Source of the DNA: Neofusicoccum parvum
Taxonomy: Eukaryota > Ascomycota > Dothideomycetes > Botryosphaeriales > Botryosphaeriaceae
Length of the DNA stretch: 64,000 nt
Direction: 5' to 3'
Assembly (NCBI GenBank): GCA_020912385.1
Contig: CP087211.1
Span: 1,674,001-1,738,000 of the forward strand
Below are positions 58,615-64,000 of this stretch, piece after piece (the stretch's first letter is position 1; each line of letters begins with the position of its first letter). The translations under genes and the position numbers were made by a program. Below the pieces are notes generated by a model. That model searched no databases. It saw nothing but the letters and a program-made list of their open reading frames with translations, and was not told where the DNA came from.

Positions 58615-58851
58615 CGTAAGGGAAAGACAAAGGATTGAGAAATTGCGTGTGTATTGAAAGATTGCTAAACAAATTGAATTGGAACCCCATCTAAAAGCCT
58701 GATAGCTATATCTTCTGTAGTCAATCGTCTACCTTCTGACCTACCTCTCCCGAGAAGCCCATATTTACATTGATAACACTCAATAATATCTCCCAAAATG
58801 TGCGCAGTCATATCAACGTGACATCTTTGTGCTCTTACAAGTGTATGCCAT

Positions 58852-60573
58852 TTACAACTTTGCCTTCTCCTTCGGTCCAATCAACGGGTCGTACACGTTT
58901 AGACTGAGCGTGTCTGATGGGATACTTGCGTTGTGCATGCTCAAGCCCCTCGTGTCGACCAGGTTGGGGTTGAGCTGGTCGATGCTCGAGCAGCCAATCA
59001 GACGCATGTTCATCTCCATCTCGTCCTTGAGCAGCTGCATGGCGCGGTCGACACCCGCCAGGCCGTACGCCGACATGGCGTACAGGAACGGACGACCGAT
59101 GCCGACGCCCTTGGCACCCAGGCAGAGCGCCTTGATGATGTCGGTCGCGCGGCGGACGCCGCCGTCGATGTAGACCTCGATCTTGTTCTCCCAGCCCCGC
59201 TGGCGCAGGATGGGCATCACCTCCGCGAGGACCTCGACGCCGGAGCGCGCAAAGTCGAGCTGACGACCACCGTGGTTGGAGAGGACGACACCTTGCACGC
59301 CCGCTTCAACCGCCTTGAGCACATCTTCAACGCACTGCACGCCCTTAAGGATAATCGGCATCTTGGTGATGGACTGGAACCAGGGAATATCCTTCCAGCT
59401 GAGCGAGGGGTCGATGAAGGACGAGATGGCGCGCGCGGCGCCCTGGGAGCGGTCGACGCTGTCGTTGGAGCCGCTCTGCACGTTGGAGCCGACGTCGTCA
59501 AACTTGCTGCGCATGTCCTTCTCGCGGCGGCCGAGTTGCGGGGCGTCGACTGTGATGAAGAGACCCTTGCAACCGCGCTTTTCAGCGTGTTCCACAATAC
59601 GCTTAGTGATGTCGCGGTTCTTGTTGACCTGGAAGCATGTCAGTGCCTAGTTCCATACCATGACTCCAAAAGGACGTACGTAGAGCTGCAGCCATTGAAC
59701 CTGGCCATCCTCTGCTGCATCCACAATCTCATCAAAAGAACAAGACGCAAGCGTGGGGATCATCTGAATGACATTGTGTTTCTTTGCGCCCCGCGTGAGC
59801 ACCACCTCGCCCTCAGGGTTACCAAGCTTGCCGAGAGCAGTAGCAGTGACGTAGAAGGGGATGTCGACTTTGGTGCCCAGCATTGTTGTCGAAAAGTCGA
59901 CCTTCTCCACATCGACGAGGATTCGAGGCCGGAACCAGATCTTGTGGAAGGCAGAGTGGTTTTCGCGCATTGTCTATGCACATCGAACGTTAGCCAATTC
60001 CTTATCATGTGATGGTTCGCCTTGGACCAGCTGAATGAGGACGTAATTCAACTGGCCGGTGTTGCCAGCCAAGGTGGATCACAGCCAGCGCCCATTGGCA
60101 TCACGCCACTGTCTGGTGGGTGTTCTTACAATCTCATCGTCGGCACCGCTCGAATAATATGCCCACGCGGTCTTCTTCATGACGTTCCTCGCCACGGCCT
60201 CGAAGTCCATCAGGTTGTAGCATTGCTCGAGGATAGGCATCCGCTCGATCCTCTCCTGGCGTGCCTTCTCATCCGGGTCTTCGGCCTTCTCCTCCTGCTC
60301 CACAGTGTTCATGTCTACCTCGCCTAGATGCTTCGACTTGTCGAGGTACTTGTCGAGGGTGTCGGGCGGGTGGATGGGCTCGTACTCCTCGGTGGCATCC
60401 TTGCCGGCGTACTTGAGGATGATCTTCTGGCCGCCGGGGTGCTCTGGCAGGAACTCGGTGACATCATATGCGCGGCCGTGGACGATGACCCAGCAGCTGT
60501 CCTTGGAGCTGTGCTCGGCGACGTCGGCGCCGGTGAGCTTCGCCGGCTGGGTGTCGTTGCTCTTGCGGTTCAT
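58852..60573 (-). CDS. CYB2: L-lactate dehydrogenase (flavocytochrome b2 type)
   Basis: Exons 60573-60130, 59973-59680 and 59628-58852 on the minus strand give 504 residues. A cytochrome b5 domain (about 12-88) has haem ligands His45 in FLPEHPGG and His68 in YEPIHPP. The FMN-binding barrel follows, with Lys341 in IILKGV, catalytic His365 and Arg368 in LSNHGGRQLD, and GIGRPFLYAM. The enzyme oxidises L-lactate (or a related 2-hydroxy acid) to the keto acid and passes electrons through haem to cytochrome c. The start at 60573 gives MNRKSNDTQPAKL, with no mitochondrial presequence; upstream codons lack an ATG. A cytosolic or different hydroxy-acid oxidising role is therefore possible. Head-to-head with the Rab gene. 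Confidence 0.9.
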
Positions 60574-61560
60574 GGCGGCGGGCGATGACAGGCAGAGCGG
60601 AGGACGGTGGGATTGGCAGAGGCGGGAGGAGGTGCAGCGCGGCAGGTGTTGGGGCGGGCGCCGGGGCAAGATATATTACAATTAGAAGAGGAAGATATTG
60701 CAGTTTTGGTCGACTTTAGCCCGCAGCTTCCCTGAACCATCCGACGCGGCTATCGCAGCGGCTCGCGCCCCAGGCGTCGGCTCAAAGGAATACCGAACGA
60801 CTGTGGGGTAGGCTGGAGCGGCGTGGTGGCAGGCCCGCAGGCCAATGGCAGCGCGGCGCTTGCTAAGCACGGATTCGGTGCGCCGCGGCCTCACCTCTGG
60901 CCGCCGGCGCACGTCGCCGCTTCGAGTAATGCAGCACGCCGACCTCGGGCCTGCTGCTGGCGAACTTCTAGCGGCGCGCCGCCGTCTGTCGCGCGGCACC
61001 TGGGCTCGTCCTGCCGCGAGCTGCTCGGGGAGGGATGCGGCCTCAGGCAGCACGGCAGCCGGGCCGCGGCCAGGACCAGCGACGCAGGGCGGCCAAGGCC
61101 CCGAGCGGCGCTACGACGGCACGAGGACGACGATCCCCTCTGGATGATTGTCCTGCTGCCAATCTAGGCCGATCGCACCAAGCCTCTCGTCATCGTCGCT
61201 CACCACCACACGCCTATCTGCCAATACGAGTCCCGTACCTCGCGCCTCTCTCACCTGCGCGAGCCGTCCACAGTACCTCGCGCACCCTCCTGCAGTTTTC
61301 CCATGGCTGCGTCGCGACAACCCTCTCCATCCGCCCCGGGAGTCCTCGCACAGCGCCGATCCTAGCCGTCGCGCGTTTCGCACGTCAGCCCAGCGCCGCA
61401 GCAATACCGTTACGGGCAGCGTTCATTCAGCCAATCCTTGAACAACTACACACGGACCTCCGGCGTGCTTTGCTTTGCCTGCCCTTCTCCTCCGCGCCGG
61501 CTCCGATCGTCCCCCTCCCTTTGCACAGCTCGCGCCTTGCCGACGCTGTGAACCTGCAAG
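60574..61560. promoter_or_regulatory. divergent CYB2 / Rab intergenic region
   Basis: 987 bases, GC-rich, between opposite ATGs; both promoters must be here. Open frames are compositional. No TATA seen near either start. Confidence 0.5.
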
Positions 61561-62777
61561 ATGGCCGGCTCGGACGTTGAAGCAAAGGTTGTCGTGCTTG
61601 GGTCCCAGGTACTGCCCGTCTCTACTCCAAATGCAAGCTCCTCGCAGAAAGCTGACGCGAACCAGGGTGTCGGCAAAACCAGCCTGGTCCACCGATACGT
61701 GAAGAACGCCTTCGCAAACACCACCTCGACCGTCGGCGCCTCGTTCCTCACCAAGAAAGTCGTCGACATCGACACATCCACCGTTGTGCGCCTCCAGATA
61801 TGGGATACTGCCGGCCAGGAGAGGTATCGCAGCATCAGCAAGCTGTACTACCGGGGTAAGTCACGGACCCTGCATCTTGCGCCGCACAGACACAATATCC
61901 GCAAAGGTGTGCCAAAGGGGCACGGGGGAGTCCGCATGCGTGGTACACCGGCGACAGGAAGCAGCATGAAAATGCTTGTGCCCTTCGCTTAGGTGTCTGC
62001 GGAGGTACTGCAAGGTGGAGACATACAGACGCGGGCGGACGGAATGCTGACGGCATGCATGCAGGCGCTAATGCAGCTGTCCTCTGCTACGACATCACGG
62101 ACCCGAAGTCCTTCGAAGAAATGGGCCGCTGGCTGATCGAGCTCAAGAATAACCTGGGCGACGACATAATCTTGCACGTGGTCGGCACCAAGGTCGACAG
62201 GGTGGCAGAAGACCCCTCCGCGCGGAAAGTCCCTTTCGAACGCTGCATCGCCTACGTCGCCGAGAACTTGTTCCCGCAGCAGGCGCAACAGGACAAGCAG
62301 CCCACCTCGGTGCCGAAGAGCCTCTGGGGCGTTGCCGGAGTAACGGGCGGGAGCAAGGATGATAGCGGTATGGCAAGCCCGCAAAGCAACCGAAGCAGCG
62401 GCTTCTGGGGGCAGGATGTTGGTTGGGACTGCTGCCACGAGATCAGCGCCAAAGATGGTGAGGGTGTCGAGGAGGTTTTCCGGGTAATCACTCGCAAGCT
62501 AGTTGAACAACGGAACAAGAGTATGGAACAAGAGTTCCTGAGCTCCGGCGGCGTGACCCCTGCTGTGAACGGTGGGCCCGGTCAGGCAGGCTACTTCGAC
62601 TACTCATCCTCCAGTGCGGCAGGCAGCTTCAGAGTCGGCGTGGGCGACAAGCGCAGGAGCTGGCTGGGCTTCCCAACTCCTTCTCCAGGCCTTGGCGGAC
62701 CTATGCAAACTCCCGGCGGCGAGGATTGGGGTGCCGAGATTGAGAGAGTCGAGAAGAAGAGTGGTAGGTGCTGCTGA
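61561..62777 (+). CDS. Rab-family small GTPase with inserted region
   Basis: Exons 61561-61608, 61666-61855 and 62065-62777 give 316 residues, against about 200-220 for most Rabs. P-loop GSQGVGKTS (15-23), switch-II WDTAGQERYRSISKLYYRG and SAK (in EISAKDGEG) are intact. The guanine-specificity motif, usually NKxD, is TKVD (121-124). Between about 130 and 200 there is an insertion with KQPTSVPKSLWG and SGMASPQSNRSSGFWG, and the C-terminal region is Gly/Ser-rich. The protein ends GRCC, a double-geranylgeranylation signal. It probably directs a vesicle-transport step; the subfamily is uncertain, with switch sequence closest to Rab5/21-type. The second intron is long (209 bases) for this window. 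Confidence 0.88.
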
Positions 62778-64000
62778 GTGTGCACCGCCCAAAGGGCTCG
62801 GAGAGTAATTCAGGGCTCGCTCTGGGCGAATCGACGTGGCTTAATCATCAGCACGGTCAACGGCGGATCTTAATCCTAATCACTGGGGTCGTTGAAAAGC
62901 AGGCGAGGCGGACTGCTTCTTTTATCAGCACGGTTCTCTGGTATTTTGGCTTCCTCTGATCATCGTTTCTTTTCTTGGCGGGACAGGGTTTCAGCGTTCA
63001 CCGCTTTTCCGTTATCTTCTTGTGCCTTCTTCTCTTCCCTCATCATGATTCAGTTTCCTCTTAACGGCTTTTTATTTGGGGCATGACGGTCTGCGTTGGT
63101 AATAGCGTGCATTTTCCTTGGTCAGCAGTTTGTTGTGCGCTTTCTCTTCTCGTTTTCCTTTTGATCGGTTGGCAAGGGGAGCAGGCGGCATATGGCGTTT
63201 GTCCTGATTTCGAAAGAAAGGAAAGATATTACGTCTCCCACACGGGTTGCTCGATTACGAAGGTTATATTGCAGAATGAAGATACCCAAGCGAGATTTCT
63301 CAGACTCCTGCCTTCCTTTGGGCACTTGTGACAGATAGCAATCCGCCCAAGCACACCGTCAAACGTAAGGCAACGACATGTGGGCTTTGATAGAGAACGA
63401 AGACCACAAAATTGGTTGGAACCATGTCGATTAGTCGCTCCACAGAGCGTCGCAACGGCGTATCCAATGTACTTGGACGGAAAAGCACGGCGGGAAAGAC
63501 ACTAATGGAAACCAGTTGGACCCTTCAACCCACGATGGTAATGATTTCTGGTTCCAACACCTCACCGACTAAGTGGAGTAACTGCGAAGCACCTAAGGAT
63601 CAATGGTATAACGGTGATTTCCACAGATATTTTTTTTTTGAACACCAAGGTTGATAGTCTTTTGACACAACCAAGTTAGATATTTTTCTGTTACTTCTAA
63701 CTAAGATCGTCTTTCAATACGACCAGGCTAGATGTTTTCCCAACACCGCCAACGTTAGATATCGATTTTCCTGCGTTTATCACTTGAAATTTCTTCTTGT
63801 AATCGTGGTGCACGGTACTAGCAAGTGTTCCTCAGAAGGAGTTGACTGCTCTCGTCAACATGAGTTGTTGACGAACTCTGACTTCCAATTTAACAAGGAA
63901 GAGATCTTCCAAACCTCTCCTGTCTCTTCTCCCAATCCATCCATTTGGCTTGTTACCTCGAAGTTCACCGAAGGCAATCCAAAGAGTATACACGCAAGGG
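62778..64000. other. right-edge region, no gene recognised
   Basis: Rab 3' flank, then AT-richer sequence to the window edge. Apart from weak repeats near 63640-63780 I see no gene, transposase or RNA signal. A gene beginning beyond the edge is possible. Confidence 0.45.
63640..63780. repeat. degenerate short tandem motif
   Basis: Four imperfect copies of a roughly 20-base motif: ACCAAGGTTGATAGTCTTTT, ACCAAGTTAGATATTTTTCT, ACCAGGCTAGATGTTTTCC and GCCAACGTTAGATATCGATTT. Spacing is about 30-50 bases. Could be eroded repeat sequence. Confidence 0.4.

Noticed and set aside
58933..60012. 359-codon plus-strand frame
   Set aside because: Antisense to CYB2 and crosses its introns; no domain.

Overview
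The window is nuclear DNA of a filamentous ascomycete (Pezizomycotina; a dothideomycete-like fungus is my guess). Genes are broken by many 50-80 base GT-AG introns with CTAAC/CTGAC-type branch sites. Typical fungal families are present: Clr5-domain, 2EXR, RING, tannase, DUF4267 and P450 proteins. There is no bacterial operon logic and no CRISPR array. I assigned splice sites by eye, requiring frame continuity and family conservation across each junction.

Left part (1-13.8 kb) is the accessory portion. It holds an intact RING-type protein with two degenerate RING-like fragments, a damaged cysteine-rich secreted or membrane protein, the core genes DID2/CHMP1 and NC2-beta, and a divergent SDR / FAD-oxidoreductase pair. 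It also holds a D-serine-dehydratase-like gene with an internal deletion and an SRPK-type kinase fragment. The decay clusters at 10.3-13.2 kb.

Middle (13.8-42.2 kb): secreted tannase/feruloyl esterase, formate/nitrite transporter, 2EXR protein, a two-pass membrane protein, DEF1, a secreted HExxH metalloprotease, AP-2 alpha, a metallothionein-like protein and the TFIIIB subunit BRF1. A P450 is divergent from BRF1 across a 9-copy heptamer minisatellite, and a PHD-finger protein follows.

Right part (42.4-64 kb): a mitochondrial-type class III CoA-transferase divergent from riboflavin synthase, a conserved unknown protein, PRMT1 with two micro-exons, an F-box/LRR-like protein, a DUF4267 membrane protein and a Clr5-domain protein. 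Flavocytochrome b2-type lactate dehydrogenase is divergent from an unusual Rab GTPase. The last kilobase is AT-richer and has no gene I can see.

Most genes are independent housekeeping or accessory loci rather than one pathway. Several head-to-head pairs share short promoters. I did not find a convincing new multi-gene system. The most interesting signals are gene decay, unusual introns (a GC-AG intron and three introns of length 3n without stops), micro-exons, an orphan start-codon/donor junction beside a perfect hairpin, and a Rab with an altered guanine-specificity motif.
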